Notes: generated by a model not told the origin, from the sequence alone. 64,000 nt of DNA from Fallopia convolvulus (GCA_964016875.1 OZ024718.1:5337001-5401000); one strand, 5' to 3'. Positions 23,641 through 35,197 are shown, counted from the first letter of the stretch. Translations and numbers: made by a program.

Positions 23641-24502
23641 GGTGAAAAAACAAAAACTTATAAATAGTAATGAAATTGCTTCTCCCCAGAGCTCTTCCTA
23701 AAATCGTTCGCGTCGCCAGAGTCCTCTACTCCCGTAGGTTCCATTCTTCGACCTCGCTCAGTTGAAACCTCAATTCCACTGGTTTGTGATTTTGCTCCTC
23801 ATTTCTATGCTTTCCATATGCAATTTTCTTTTGCCCTGATTGATTGAGTTGTATCGGTTCAATCTCAACAAAACAATTTGATTTTAAGTCGCGTTTTCGG
23901 TCTGATCTTGGTCTATGCTTCTCTTGCTATATATTCCCATCTAGTAGGGTTTCGTCTCCAAATTGACTGTGAAACTCCATGTCTTACAATTAAGCTCGAT
24001 TGATCCGAGAGATTAATTATTCATCTAATTTTCCAGTTTTTACCTCTGAGATTTTGTGACCTCTTTAGGTGAAGAGCTATATTTTAGATAAGAGTTTGAG
24101 TTTCCCCTTAATTAATTTTTATTTGAGTTGTAGGAAATTATCCGTCTTTCATTTGGTTTACCATCCCAAGCCCAATTGTTTTGTTTTGTTATATGAAAGA
24201 TCTAAGCTACTAGTAGCTAATTGATCCTCTTTCTGTGTGTGTTTTGTTTTTGCATTTTCTGAACCCCTTTTTCACTCTCCATTAAAGCTGATATATAAAC
24301 AACTTGGGCATATTACTGTTTCAAGAATTTACTATTTGTTAGTTATGTCGAGTTATATTCTAACTTCTCTGCTGCATTGAGTTTAGTTATTTTTGATGCT
24401 TTATTTTTAGTTTTCAAACACTGGTATAAGGAATAGGATTAAAAAGTGTGATTTTAATATTGAAATTGATCTTTTTATGCAGACTAGACTGGGCTTCTTG
24501 CA

Positions 24503-26686
24503 ATGGAAGTAGTCAAAATCAGACCCACATCGAGGGACTTGGATTCAGATAAGGCAGTGCGAGCCCTATATCGTAGATGGTGCCGCCATTACAACAGACG
24601 CAGGACCCCCGAGGAGATGATTAAGAGGTTCAACATTGGTGAGAGGTTCAACATTTTTGAGAAGAATGCACGTGAGGTTTTTGAAATGAACCAAATAGAC
24701 CCTTCTTGCCAGTTTCACCTATCTTTCTCTTGCGATGAAAAAGATTTGTTTGGTCAGTTGTCTAACATGTTCTCTCTATCTTCTGGTATTTGGTTATAGA
24801 TTTTTTATTCAATTTTATTTTCATTCATATATTTATTGATTGAGCTATGTATGGGTTCGGGATGTACAATATAGGCATGACTCAACAAATAGTTGAAATT
24901 AAAAAATAATGCTAGTGCATGCTTATAGTTTGTTCTTGTTAGCTTGGTTAAATTAGAAAAGAGAAAGCTAATAAGGAATAGCATCAATATGTGTCATGTG
25001 TGTGATCTTTAATAATGAAATTGATCTCCCCTTTTCGTTTTTATTGGTAATAGATTGGTCTGTTGTTGAAGATATGACCCCCACACCCACAGAGAGGGAC
25101 ATGAAATCAGATGAAGCAGTGATGGACCTCTACTATAGATGGTGCCTCTATCACAAGGTACTCAGGACCCCTGAGGAGATGCAGCAGAGGGTTAAGTACT
25201 TTAAGAGAAGTGCAATTCACGCTATTGAAATGAACGAAAAGGATCCCCCATGCCTGTCTAAATGGTGTGACAAAATAGATCTGCGCGGTTAGTCGCCTTA
25301 CTTGCTCTCCCCTCTTCTGTTTTCTACTTTTGAGATAATTTCTGCCTAAATCCATCTTTATTCTTATGCTTGTTGTGATGTAATTATCAATTGAGCTTTG
25401 TATGGGATTGGGATGTACAATATAGGCATGTCTCTATCTTTTGAGAGCAAATGGTTGAAATTAGAAAATGGTGCTAAGAGCTTTTTCTTTGTTAACTGGC
25501 TATATTGTTGCAAAAATCGATCCAACATTTTGCAGCAACTTGGTTGTTAGAAACAAGAGTTGAAATTACAATGGGCAGATAGAAAAAAGAAACTGATCAG
25601 GAATGGTTGTCAATATTGAAATTAATCGCTTTTTTTTAATTATCGTAATTGGTAATAGAATAGGATCTCAACTATATGGGTATAGGGACACTATATAATT
25701 GTCATACTTAATTTATGCAGGCTGGTCTGGTGGTGAAGAAGATATGACCCTCATACCCACAAAGGGGGACTTGGAATCAGACGAGGATTTGATGAAGCTA
25801 TACTATAGATGGTACCTCCATCACAAGATAGACAGGACACCTGATGAGATGAAGCTGAGGTTTACAACCTTCAAGAATACTGCTGCCCACGTTTTTGAAA
25901 TGAGCGAAAAGGATTCCAGTATGCAGTATTGCCTGTCCTTCGGGTGCGATGAAACAGACCAGCCCGGTCAGTAGTCGTCTATCTTGCTCTCCCGTCTTCT
26001 GATATTTGCTTTTGAGACGGTATTTGTTTAATTTCATCGTCTAGTGTGTGAAAAGGACTGATTTCATCTCCATTCTTATGCAGTTTGCGAAGTGGCGGTT
26101 GTACCCACAGAGAGGGATTGAAATCAGGCAATGCATTGTTGGGCTTTTACCGTAGATACGTCATCTATCATTGGTGTCACATGACTCCTGAGTTGATGAA
26201 GGAGGGATTCAACACCTTCAAGAAGTGTGTGAAATACGTTTTTGAAAAGAACAAAAAGGACTCCTCTTGCCAGTTCGGCCTGGTGGATGTTTGCCATGGC
26301 CGCGAAGAATTTATGCCCGGTGAGTCGTCCATGTTGTTCTTCCCTCCTCTGTGATTTGCTTTTGAGATAGTGTTTGTTTGATTTCCTCTTCATTCTTATG
26401 GTTGCCGTGACGCCTTTATTGATCTTCTTATGCAGAGGAGCCTGGTGGGGGTGTCTTTATCAGAATCAGGCCCAATCGCTGGGACATGGAATCAGATGAA
26501 AAAGTGTGGGCCCTATACCGTAGATGGTGCATCCATCACAAGCAGCGCCGGACCCCCGAGGAGATGGAGGCGAGGTTCGACGTTTTCAAGAAGCATGCAC
26601 AAGAGGTTTTTAAGGAGAACCTTGAGTGTCTAGACAAGTACTCCTTGTCACTCTGGGCCGACGGATCAGACTTGTGTTGTTGCTGA
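24503..26686 (+). pseudogene. Copy C: poly-I29 gene without exon 1, frameshift in exon 5
   Basis: No exon with MGRKKQAK is found upstream; instead an ATG at 24,503 (MEVVKIRPTSRD) lies inside the first domain exon. Exons: 24,483-24,752 (domain 1); 25,054-25,287 (domain 2, acceptor TAATAG instead of the usual TGCAG); 25,721-25,966 (domain 3); 26,084-26,319 (domain 4); 26,436-26,686 (domain 5, ends LCCC). Domain 1 has an 18-base tandem duplication giving KRFNIGERFNIF. The domain 4 exon is one base short compared with copies A and B (GATTG where they have GACTTG or GACTTA), giving a TGA at 26,119-26,121. Skipping this exon would restore the frame. Possibly a four-domain gene, otherwise a pseudogene. 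Confidence 0.7.
24624..24655 (+). repeat. 18-bp tandem duplication inside the ERFNIN helix
   Basis: AGAGGTTCAACATT occurs at 24,624-24,637 and again at 24,642-24,655. The insertion is in frame and adds six residues, repeating RFNI. Copies A, B and D have a single unit here. Confidence 0.9.
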
Positions 26687-27060
26687 AGTTGAGAGTGATG
26701 ACTGGTGAGGAGGGAGAGTCTTGTGAATTCTGGTGCGATCCGTAGTTATAACTTTGGCGTGTATGTGAACATAGTCTTGGATCATTTGAACATTTTCTAT
26801 CACGACTTGATATGAAGTGTGCTCATGCTATCATCATCTTTGAGTAGTAGCTATATATATGCTTTCATCTTGACTTGGTATTAATTGCATAATCTCATTC
26901 CTTGCGGATTGAGTGCAACCTTTTCATATGGAATTAATATCTCCTAGGGTCGTGCATTAGGTGCTTGCGAATGTTGTTGCATCTTCATCTCTGTATGGGA
27001 TTTGATTGTAAGACTACTTGTAATGGGAGGTTTTTAAATTAAAAAATATTATAAAGGTCT
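26687..27060 (+). other. 3' flank of copy C
   Basis: It holds the shared post-stop block (GATGACTGGTGAGGAGGG through GATCCGTAG) and continues with sequence matching 300-540. No gene is seen. The copia relic begins after about 27,060. Confidence 0.5.
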
Positions 27061-28340
27061 TCAATTATACAATAGCATAGACATAGAAGCTTGTGCCTTC
27101 CGTCTCGTATCTGAAGTCTACATAAAACCTAGCCCAGCACATGCGTATGATCTCACGAACCGTTTGATTCCATTTGGATCCAATGACTACGAAAAACCGA
27201 GAAGGATGAAGATGCGGAATTAAGGTGGAAATAAGATCAAAGAACAAATTTAGCATCAAAGACATCAAGAGATCTAGATCTCAATGGATGACAAGAGGAG
27301 CCATGGCTGGCGGCTAGGGGCTCAGCAACATGCAAAAGTTGAGCAAAAAGCTGAAAAGGAAAATAAGCAAAGTGGCCTTTTATATGGCCTTATTACAGGC
27401 TGAACCGAAATGAGAATAGAAGGGGAAACCGGTTTAGAGAACCGGGTCAACATAATTCAAAGCTAGACGAGGCATAACGAGTCCTAGCTTGCAATAGAGG
27501 AAGAAATGTTGTTGAGATCTTAAGGCCTCAGTGAAAATTTCTGCTAGCTGAAGATTGGAACAAACATAGACAATTGCGATGAATTTGTCTTGCACCGGCT
27601 CTCGGATATAATGGCAGTCAACTTTAAGATGTTTAGTGCGTTCATGATGCACATGATTGTCTGCAAGATGCTGAGCTGAACTATTATCGCAAAAGAGGGT
27701 GATGGGAACACACCTGAATTTGGAGATCGTGTAACAAGCCTTCAAGCCACACCACTTCATTGGTTGTTTGTGACATGTTTCTATACTCACTTTCCGTAGA
27801 AGACTTTGAAACCACCTTCTGCTTCTTGGTTTTCCAAGAAATCAAGGCTTTGCCCATGAAAACACCATACATTGTCAATGATCTCCCAGTGAATCCGCAT
27901 GCTCTCCAATCGACATCTGAGAAAGCAACTAATGATAAGTCTTATTGGATAGGATAAAATAGGGAACAATTGATGGTGCCTTTGAGGTATGTAAGAAGGA
28001 ACAATGATCTCTTCAATCTGCAGAGAAGGAACAATGATCTCTTCAAGCTGTTGAACAATGTATGTGATGTCTAGCGTTGAGAGAGTGAGATACAATAGTT
28101 TCCCAAATAATCTTCTATAGCATTATGGGTCATGGATTGGATCTCCAATTTCAAGATTCAGATGGAGGTTGCGTTGCATGGGAAAAAGAGAAGGTTTGCA
28201 ATCCAACATCGATCAATAGGTCCAACACATACTTCCTTTGGTTGATTTGAATATCGGTGGAGAATCTGGCAATCTTCATACCAAGGAAGTACCTGGCAAG
28301 ACCCAAGTCTTTGATTGTAAAAGCCTTGTCAAGTGATGCC

Positions 28341-28702
28341 TTAGACCATCTCCAACAGCTTCCCCATATTATGGGGAAGTGTGTTTTTGGAGAATTTGAT
28401 CTAGAAAATTGCCCCAACAGATTCTTCATTACATTCTCCATAATGGAGTAAAATTCCAAAAACTATCTCATCTTCTCTTTTTTTTTTTGGTAGAAACTAT
28501 CTCATCTTCTCTAAATATAGGGAATTCTACATCATATTCCCTATAAGTTTTATTATCTATTTTCTATGGTAAAAAATAAGTATTAAATGCAATTCTTCAA
28601 AATAGAGAATTTGTTGGAGTTGGGTTGAATTTTTTTAGAGAATATGATAGTTGATTCTCTATTTTGGAAAAAAATTTAGAGAAGTTGTTGGAGATGGCCT
28701 GT
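28341..28702. mobile_element. MITE inside the copia reverse transcriptase
   Basis: The ends are inverted: TTAGACCATCTCCAACAGC on the left, and on the right the reverse complement of TACAGGCCATCTCCAACAAC. It interrupts the copia frame between the segment reading GDNAQVIQD and the one starting LDKAFTIKDLG. The target duplication was not resolved, so the superfamily is uncertain. Confidence 0.7.
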
Positions 28703-29114
28703 ATCTTGAATAACTTGAGCATTATCTCCAATGATCAACCTATCATCCACGTATAATAAGGCATCAATGAAAGTACCCTGGCTTCTTTTGACAAACATTG
28801 TGTAATCTTGTTTGGATTGTACGAATCCCAATTTTGTCAAATTTTTAGTAAGCTCTATATTCCACTACCTACTAGCCTGTTTCATCCCATACAACGATCT
28901 CTTCAATCTGCAAACTAGTTCTTGTGTATACTTTGAATAGCCAGATGGGGGCCAGGACTCAGGAGCATGTAAACTTCTTCCTCGAGAAAACCATGGAGAG
29001 GAATTATTAATTGTCCAATTGATGCAAGGGCCACTCCTTAAGTTGCAGCCAATGCAAGAAGGAGTCGAACGGTAGAGAATTTTGGTATTGGAGAGAAGGT
29101 GTATTTATAATCTT

Positions 29115-29693
29115 TAGACTGGGCAATTTCACCAGCACCCGATGGGTACCCGAAAAACCGACCCAAAAAATCCAATAAAAACCGACTAAAAACGGGTTTC
29201 GGGTGATGGAGCGGGTACGATTTCGGGTATGGCCTCACCCGACCCGATCACCCGGTTTTTTGTCCCACATCGAAAAATTGGTAGAAGGAGAAGTGAAGAG
29301 GAGCTTATAAAAAGGAAAGGAGAGGATAGGAGGGTTAAGTGTTTGAAGCCTACTCATAGATATGGGCTTTGAGGCTTTCTAATTAAATCTATTTTTGGGC
29401 TAATCCAATGGGTTGACCCTATATAAATAGGTTTAAAATTTAGTTTAAAATTTAAAATCTTATTAGATGGATTAAACGGGTTGACCCGTAATCTGACGAT
29501 CGGGTCATGAAAACTTCAACTTCTTATAACACCCGAAAAATCGATCCGACCAGAAAACTGACGAGTTTCGGGTGGGTCGGTTTTGGGTGGAACCCATCGG
29601 GTGAAAATACCAGGTCGGGTGGGCGGTTTACAACCGCGGGTCGGGTGGTGGAAGTAGTCCACCCGCATCCGACCCGACCCATTGGCATGCCTA
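29115..29693. mobile_element. hAT-like MITE rich in GGGT/ACCC, with 8-bp duplication
   Basis: ATAATCTT is duplicated exactly at 29,107-29,114 and 29,694-29,701. The element starts TAGACTGGGC and ends GGCATGCCTA. The interior is dominated by GGGTCGG and CCGACCC-type words with long self-complementarity and no gene. It was inserted into the KDY codons of the copia reverse transcriptase. Confidence 0.85.
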
Positions 29694-29771
29694 ATAATCT
29701 TTATCCTTCACCTGGTTGAAGCCGTTAGCTACCAATCTGGCTTGAAGCGTTCAACCTCTTCATTCGGTTTA

Positions 29772-29893
29772 AACTCGGTCTTGTAGCCCACCTAGAACCT
29801 ATTGCCTTTTTGCCTTGTGGTAACGACATCAGAACTCGGTCTTGTAGCCCACCTAGAACCTATTGCCTTTTTGCCTTGTGGTAACGACATCAG
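29772..29893. repeat. 61-bp tandem duplication in the copia relic
   Basis: The unit starting AACTCGGTCTTGTAGCCC occurs twice without a gap (29,772-29,832 and 29,833-29,893), with no differences seen. It is recent relative to the decay of the element around it. Confidence 0.9.
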
Positions 29894-30800
29894 ATCCCAA
29901 GTGTGATTAATTTCAAGGGTAGCTAGCTCTGTTTTCATAGCCTTAATCCAAATATGATCTCTTTTAGTCTGCTCAAAGGAAGCAGGCTCTAGAATGGAAA
30001 ATAACTTGAACAGAGATTGGACATAATTAGTAGTGTGGCCTTGTAAATCACTCAGACTGACAACATGAAAAACCTGTGAAAAGGAATCACCATTACCATT
30101 CCCTTCTTGTTACTAAAGTAAAGTTTGATCAAAATGAGCTTCATAATTTGTAGTAACTAGTGGCAATTTTGTCATGATGCTCATATTGCCATGATTTGTC
30201 GTGTTCTGTATCCTTTCTTGAAAGGGAATTCCTTTTCACAAAAAATGACATGTCTAGCAACCATTACTTACTTTGCAGATAAGTCATAGAGTTTGTATGT
30301 CTCCTGGACGTGGCTTCAAACTTACCCCATTGTCCCTTGGGAACCAAGGCATAACACAAGCAACCTATTATCCTTAGGTGAGAGTAATCATGTTGCTTGT
30401 CATGTAAGACCTCAAAAGAAGCTTTCCAATTCAAGACATATGAGGGCAACAAGTTAATCACATGGGTTGCACTTAATACACAGTCCCCCAAGCTACTACA
30501 AAGATATATAAGCCAATGAATAGTGTAGTTGCAAATTACTTCTCACAAAATCCTTAAGCAATTAGAAAAGGAGCAAAGTCAAGAACGAAGTATCTTAGAG
30601 AAGTCCCTAGCGACGAATGTGTGATCTCGACGACAGTGAAGCTATTGTTCCCAAGTGTCAGGGAACTGAATAACGATATAAGAATAGAAGTGTAAAGTTT
30701 GAGTTCATTGTTTTTTGTTGATATGTTGTTCTAGTACTTAGGTTGAGAGAGTTCATTGGTGTTACCAAAGTTTGGTGAAACTTTGCCTTATGGTAATTTA

Positions 30801-31032
30801 GGGCTTGTTTGGTATCGATATCAGATATCGGTATCGGGTATCGGTATCGGATATGGGATATCATTCATATCTCATATCTCTCATACCTCTTTTTTGAGGT
30901 ATATCAATTATCATGCATTTGGTCTTGTTTAATTATCAAGATATGGCCCGATATCCATATACTCTCATACCAAACACAAGATATGACCCGATACCGATAT
31001 CTGATATTAAGATATCAATACCAAACGGGCCC
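30801..31032. mobile_element. Tourist-like (PIF/Harbinger) MITE
   Basis: A TTA duplication flanks it (30,798-30,800 and 31,033-31,035). The ends are GGGCTTGTTTGGTAT and the reverse complement of GGGCCCGTTTGGTAT. The interior is built of GATATCGGTATCGG-type words. TTA duplication and GGGC..GTTTGG ends are typical of Tourist MITEs. Confidence 0.85.
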
Positions 31033-31261
31033 TTAAAGAACTATTAATAAAAGAAGAAAGTCATTTAAAATTCTCTAAGCAGAGTTAGAGGTTTACCCAT
31101 ACAACTAGTTAGTTGTAGTGGAGACTGTGAGATTCTTTTATAAAGGAACTGTGTCCCATCCTATTTATTTACTTGTGTTTTTCTGTTAAACTGCTACTGT
31201 CTTGGAAACAGTCCAACGTCAAAGTCTATTCCCAATTCCTAGCTAACACTTAAGATCCAAC

Positions 31262-31446
31262 AATTGGTTAATTTTTGGATGATTTTGAGCAAAAGTTGTC
31301 AAAGTGATTTTGTGTAATATTAAAAATATAAAGTAGTTTTGTTCGAAATTTTGGAAAATAATGGTGCTCTTGTGCCAAAAACCGTTTTTTTTAAATATAT
31401 ACAGTATATATTTTAAAAAAAAATGGTTTTTGGCACCGGACAAAAC
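31262..31446 (+). promoter_or_regulatory. Upstream block shared by the poly-I29 copies (copy D)
   Basis: TTTTGAGCAAAAGTTGTCAAAG through GGCACCGGACAAAACTTT matches the block of copy A. The leader follows, with TTAGGGTTAGGGTTAGGG at about 31,656-31,673 and the same order of segments as in copies A and B. Confidence 0.45.
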
Positions 31447-32363
31447 TTTTGAGGCACCGTTTGGAACTTGGAAGTTGCGTCTCCTTCTCCTTCCTTGAAG
31501 AGTTTGGCATCGCAGAGAGAGGCCCGATCCCTCTATTCCCGCAAGCTCCATTCCTTGACCTCGTCGCTCAGTTGCAACTACAATCTACAGGCTCCATCTT
31601 GCTCCATCCAATTCTCCTTTCTTCTATTCCGCTCGTAGAACTTAGTTTCTTTGATTTAGGGTTAGGGTTAGGGCTCCTGTTTTATGTCAATTTTAGTGTG
31701 TGATTTGTGATTTGTGATTTTTCGCCTGATTTCTTTTCCTTCCCTATTCAATTTTATTTTTGCCTGATTGATTTGAGTTGTATCGGTTCAATCTCAACAA
31801 AACAATTTTTTTTAAGTTGTGTTCGTGCTCTGCTCTTATCTTAGGTCTGGTCTATGCTTTTCTTGCTATATGTGCTCATCTCGTTGAGTTCGTCCCCAAA
31901 TTATTTGTGATTATTCATCTTCTCCATGTTACGCTTAACTTTGATCGATACACGGGATTAATTTTTTTCAGTTTCTCTGCTGAAACTTGATAACCTAATT
32001 ATTCAGTGAATTGGAACTTGATAACCTAATTTTACCTTTGAGCTCTTCAAACAAGAACCATATTTTAGATAAGAGCTACAGTTTTTCCTTAAATTATGTT
32101 TTATTTGAGTTGGTATGAGTTTCTTACCCTTTCATCCAGTTTCCCATAATCCCATCCCTGATTTACTTGCGAAAACACAATTTGTTTTTTTGGATGGAAG
32201 ATCTACGCTAGTAGCTATTTGGTTGATTTACTTTTGACTTTTAAGCTCAAATAGCCATTTATGTGTGTTTTGTTTTTGTATTTTCTGACCCATTCTAAAT
32301 GATGTTTTCACTCTCCATTACAGCTGGTATAAATCAAGTGTTCGCCAGCCAAATTAGGTGGAA

Positions 32364-34918
32364 ATGGGCGGCAAAAAACAAGCCAAACTACGCAGGCCAA
32401 TTCCAGAAGTCGTCGAATTGAACTCACAGATGAAACCTATGCACAGTCAGTGGTCTATCTTGTTCCCCCTTCTTCTCTTATTTGCTTTTGAGATAATTTT
32501 TACTTAGTTTCATATTCACTCTTATGTTTGTCGTGTGATGTTTTTATTGATCGAGCTATGTATGGGACCGGGATGTACAAGGGACTGATGGGAAAAAGAT
32601 AGCTATAAGGAATAGGATTAACTAAGACGTGTGTGATTTTCAATATTGAAATTACTTTCTTAACCATATATATGTAGGGATAATATAAAGCTAATTAGAT
32701 GAACTTTTTATGCAGACTGCGCTGTTAATGAAGATGAAATCAGACCCACACTCGGGGACCTGGAGCCAGATATGGCATTGTGGGCCCTATACCGTAGATG
32801 GTGCCTCCGTTACAACATAGTCAGGACCCCCGAGGAGATGGATGAGAGGTTCAACATTTTCAAGAAAAATGCGCATGAGGTTTTTGAAATGAACCGAATG
32901 GACCCCTCTTGCCCGTTTCACCTGTCTTCCTCTTGCGACGACAAAGATTTGTTTGGTCAGTTGTCTAACATGTTCTCCCCTCTTCTTTTATTTGGTTAGA
33001 GATGATTTTTATTCATTTTCATTCTTATGCTTGTCATGAAATGTTTATTGATTGAGCTATGTATGGGTTCGGGATGTTCAATATATGGCATGACTCTATT
33101 TTGAGGACAAATGGATGAAATTGGAAAAAATGTTACTGCATGCTGGCATGCTTAGAGTTTGTTCTTTGTTAGCTTGGTATATTGCTGCCAAAATTTGATC
33201 CATAATTGTGGCAGCTTTGGGTTATTTGAAACAAAAGTTGATAAAGAAATTAATCTCTAATAAAGAAATTGATCTCTCTTTTTCTGTTTTTTTATTGGTA
33301 ACAGATAGGATACTTATCATATGGAGATAGTTATATTATTTAGCTACCAACTTTTTGTGCAGAGTGGTATCGTTATGAAGAAACGGCCCCCGTACCCACA
33401 GAGAGGGACATGACATCGGACGAAGCAGTGTTGGACCTATACTATAGATGGTGCCTCCATCACCAGGTACTCAGGACCCCTGAGGAGATGCAGCAGAGGG
33501 TCAAGTACTTCAAGAAGAGTGCAACTCACGCTATTGAAATGAACAAAAAGGATCCCGTGTGCCTGTCCGAATGGTGTGACAAAATAGATTTGTGCGGTTA
33601 GTCACCTTTCTTGCTCCCTCTCTTCTGTTTTCTGCTTTTGAGATAATATCTATCTAAATCCATCTTCATTCTTATGTTGCTGTGATGGGATTGGGATGTT
33701 CAATTAAGGCATGTTTTAATTTTGAGAGCAAATGGTTGAAATTGGAAAATGGTGCTTAGAACTTTTTCTCTGTTATCTGGCTATATTGTTGCCAAAATCG
33801 ATCCAACATTTTGCAGCAACTGGGTTGTTTGAAACAAAAGTTGAAATTACAGTGTGCAGATAGAAAAAAGAAACTGATCAGGAATGGTTGTCAAAATTGA
33901 AAAAAGAAACTGATCAGGAATTGTTGCTATGACCCTATATAATTGCCATACTTTATGCAGGCTGGTCTGGTGGTGATGATATGACCCTCACACCCACAAA
34001 GGGGGACTTGGAATCAGACGAGGCTTTGATGGAGCTATACCATAGATGGTGCCTCCATCACAAGATACACAGGACGCCCGAGGAGATGGAGCTGAGGTTT
34101 ACAACCTTCAAAGATACTGTGACTCACGTTTTTGAAATGAGCCAAAAGGACTCCAGCATGCAGTATCGTCTGTCCTTCGGGTGCGACGAGACAGATCAGC
34201 CTGGTCAGTTGTCTAGCCTGGTATAGTGTGTGAATAGGCATGGCTAGGCACTTGCCCGGGCCTCAGAGAGGGGCTTATAAAAACACTGATTTTCATCTCC
34301 TTTCTTATGCAGTTCCCGAAGTTGCAGTCATACCCACAGAGAGGGACTTAAAATCAGGCAATGCATTGTTGGGCTTATACCGTAGATACTGCATCCATCA
34401 CGGGATACACAGGAACCCGAGGTGCTGAAGCAGGGATTCAATACCTTCAAGAAGTGTGCGAGATACGTTTTTGAAAAGAACAAAAAGGACCCCTCTTGCC
34501 TGTTCCGCCTAGTGGGTGTTTGCCACGGCCGCCAAGAATTTATGCCCGGTGAGTCGTCCATCTTGTTCTTCCTTCCTCTGTGATTTGCTTTTGAGATAGT
34601 GTTTGTTTGATTTCCTCTTCATTCTTATGGTTGCCATGACGCGTTTATTGATCTTTTTATGCAGACGAGCCTGATGCGAAAGTCTTTATCAGAAGCAGGC
34701 CCAATTGCTGGGACATGGAATCAGATGAGAAAGTTTGGGTCCTATACCGTAGATGGTGCCTCTATCACGAACAGCGCAGGACCCTCGAGGAGATGCGTGA
34801 GAGGTTCAACGTTTTCAAGAAGCATGCACAAGAGGTTTTTAACCAGAACCTTGAGTTTCCAGCAGACAAGGACCCCTTGTCACTCTGGGCCGACGGAAAA
34901 GACTTGTGTTGTTGCTGA
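32364..34918 (+). pseudogene. Copy D: poly-I29 gene with a frameshift in exon 5
   Basis: Exons: 32,364-32,445 (MGGKKQAKLRRP); 32,716-32,955 (domain 1, full ERFNIN); 33,363-33,596 (domain 2); 33,961-34,203 (domain 3, one codon shorter than B); 34,313-34,548 (domain 4); 34,665-34,918 (domain 5, one extra codon, ends LCCC). All junctions are phase 1. The domain 4 exon is one base short compared with A (AGGAACCCGAGG against AGGACACCCGATA), giving a TGA at 34,426-34,428. This is a different position from the lesion in copy C. If translated as spliced, the protein would stop after about three and a half domains. Skipping exon 5 would restore the frame with domains 1, 2, 3 and 5. Otherwise this is the best preserved copy after B. 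Confidence 0.75.
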
Positions 34919-35035
34919 CTTTGAGAGTGATGACTGGTGAGGAGGGAGTCTTGTAAATTCTGATGCGATCCGTAGTTATAACCTTGGCGTGTATCAGGTG
35001 TATGTGAACATAGTCTTGTTGGATCATAAGTGTAA
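34919..35035 (+). other. 3' flank of copy D
   Basis: Shared post-stop block (GAGAGTGATGACTGGTGAGG through GATCCGTAGTTATAACCTTGG), as in copies A-C. Homology fades after about 35,030. Confidence 0.5.
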
Positions 35036-35122
35036 ATAATGTGTAAATACAAAGTTATAGCACATCAACATAGGAACATAGGCAGAACTTTTCAAAACAA
35101 CTCATTCAAAAATTACAGGAGA

Positions 35123-35197
35123 ATGAAGAGCTCTGGACTTTTGGTGGTGATGGCTATTCATGTACCCCTGTTTGCGACTGCTCAATCTTGCCTCATG
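35123..35197 (+). pseudogene. Orphan exon coding a signal-peptide-like sequence
   Basis: ATG at 35,123 opens 25 codons, MKSSGLLVVMAIHVPLFATA followed by QSCLM, ending at a good donor (ATG|GTAAATTT). The sequence has a short basic start, a hydrophobic core and an A-x-A-like cleavage site before QSC, as in small secreted cysteine-rich proteins. No following exon was found; a hAT MITE begins 41 bases after the donor. It may be a remnant or an exon of an unseen small gene. Confidence 0.3.

Larger units (their letters stand above)
27060..30660 (-). mobile_element. Degenerate Ty1/copia element with nested insertions
   Basis: Read on the minus strand in order: integrase end at 30,491-30,264 (VINLLPSYVLNWKASFEVLH, then LRIIGCLCYALVP); reverse transcriptase pieces at about 29,750-29,700 and 29,110-29,038 (KDYKYTFSPI..TVRLLLALAA), 28,930-28,730 and 28,340-28,190 (LDKAFTIKDLGLARYFLGM, then QRKYVLDLLIDVGL); RNase H at 27,878-27,450 (ALISWKTKKQKVVSKSSTES, then HHERTKHLKVDCHYIRE). 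All parts have shifts or stops. A 579-bp hAT MITE and a second MITE sit in the reverse transcriptase region. The stretch 27,060-27,430 may be its LTR. Confidence 0.8.

Noticed and set aside
15844..34918. I29 exons as propeptide ends of complete papain-like proteases
   Set aside because: No Cys/His/Asn catalytic-domain sequence lies after any I29 exon. After the fifth domain there is a stop and a shared 3' flank in every copy.
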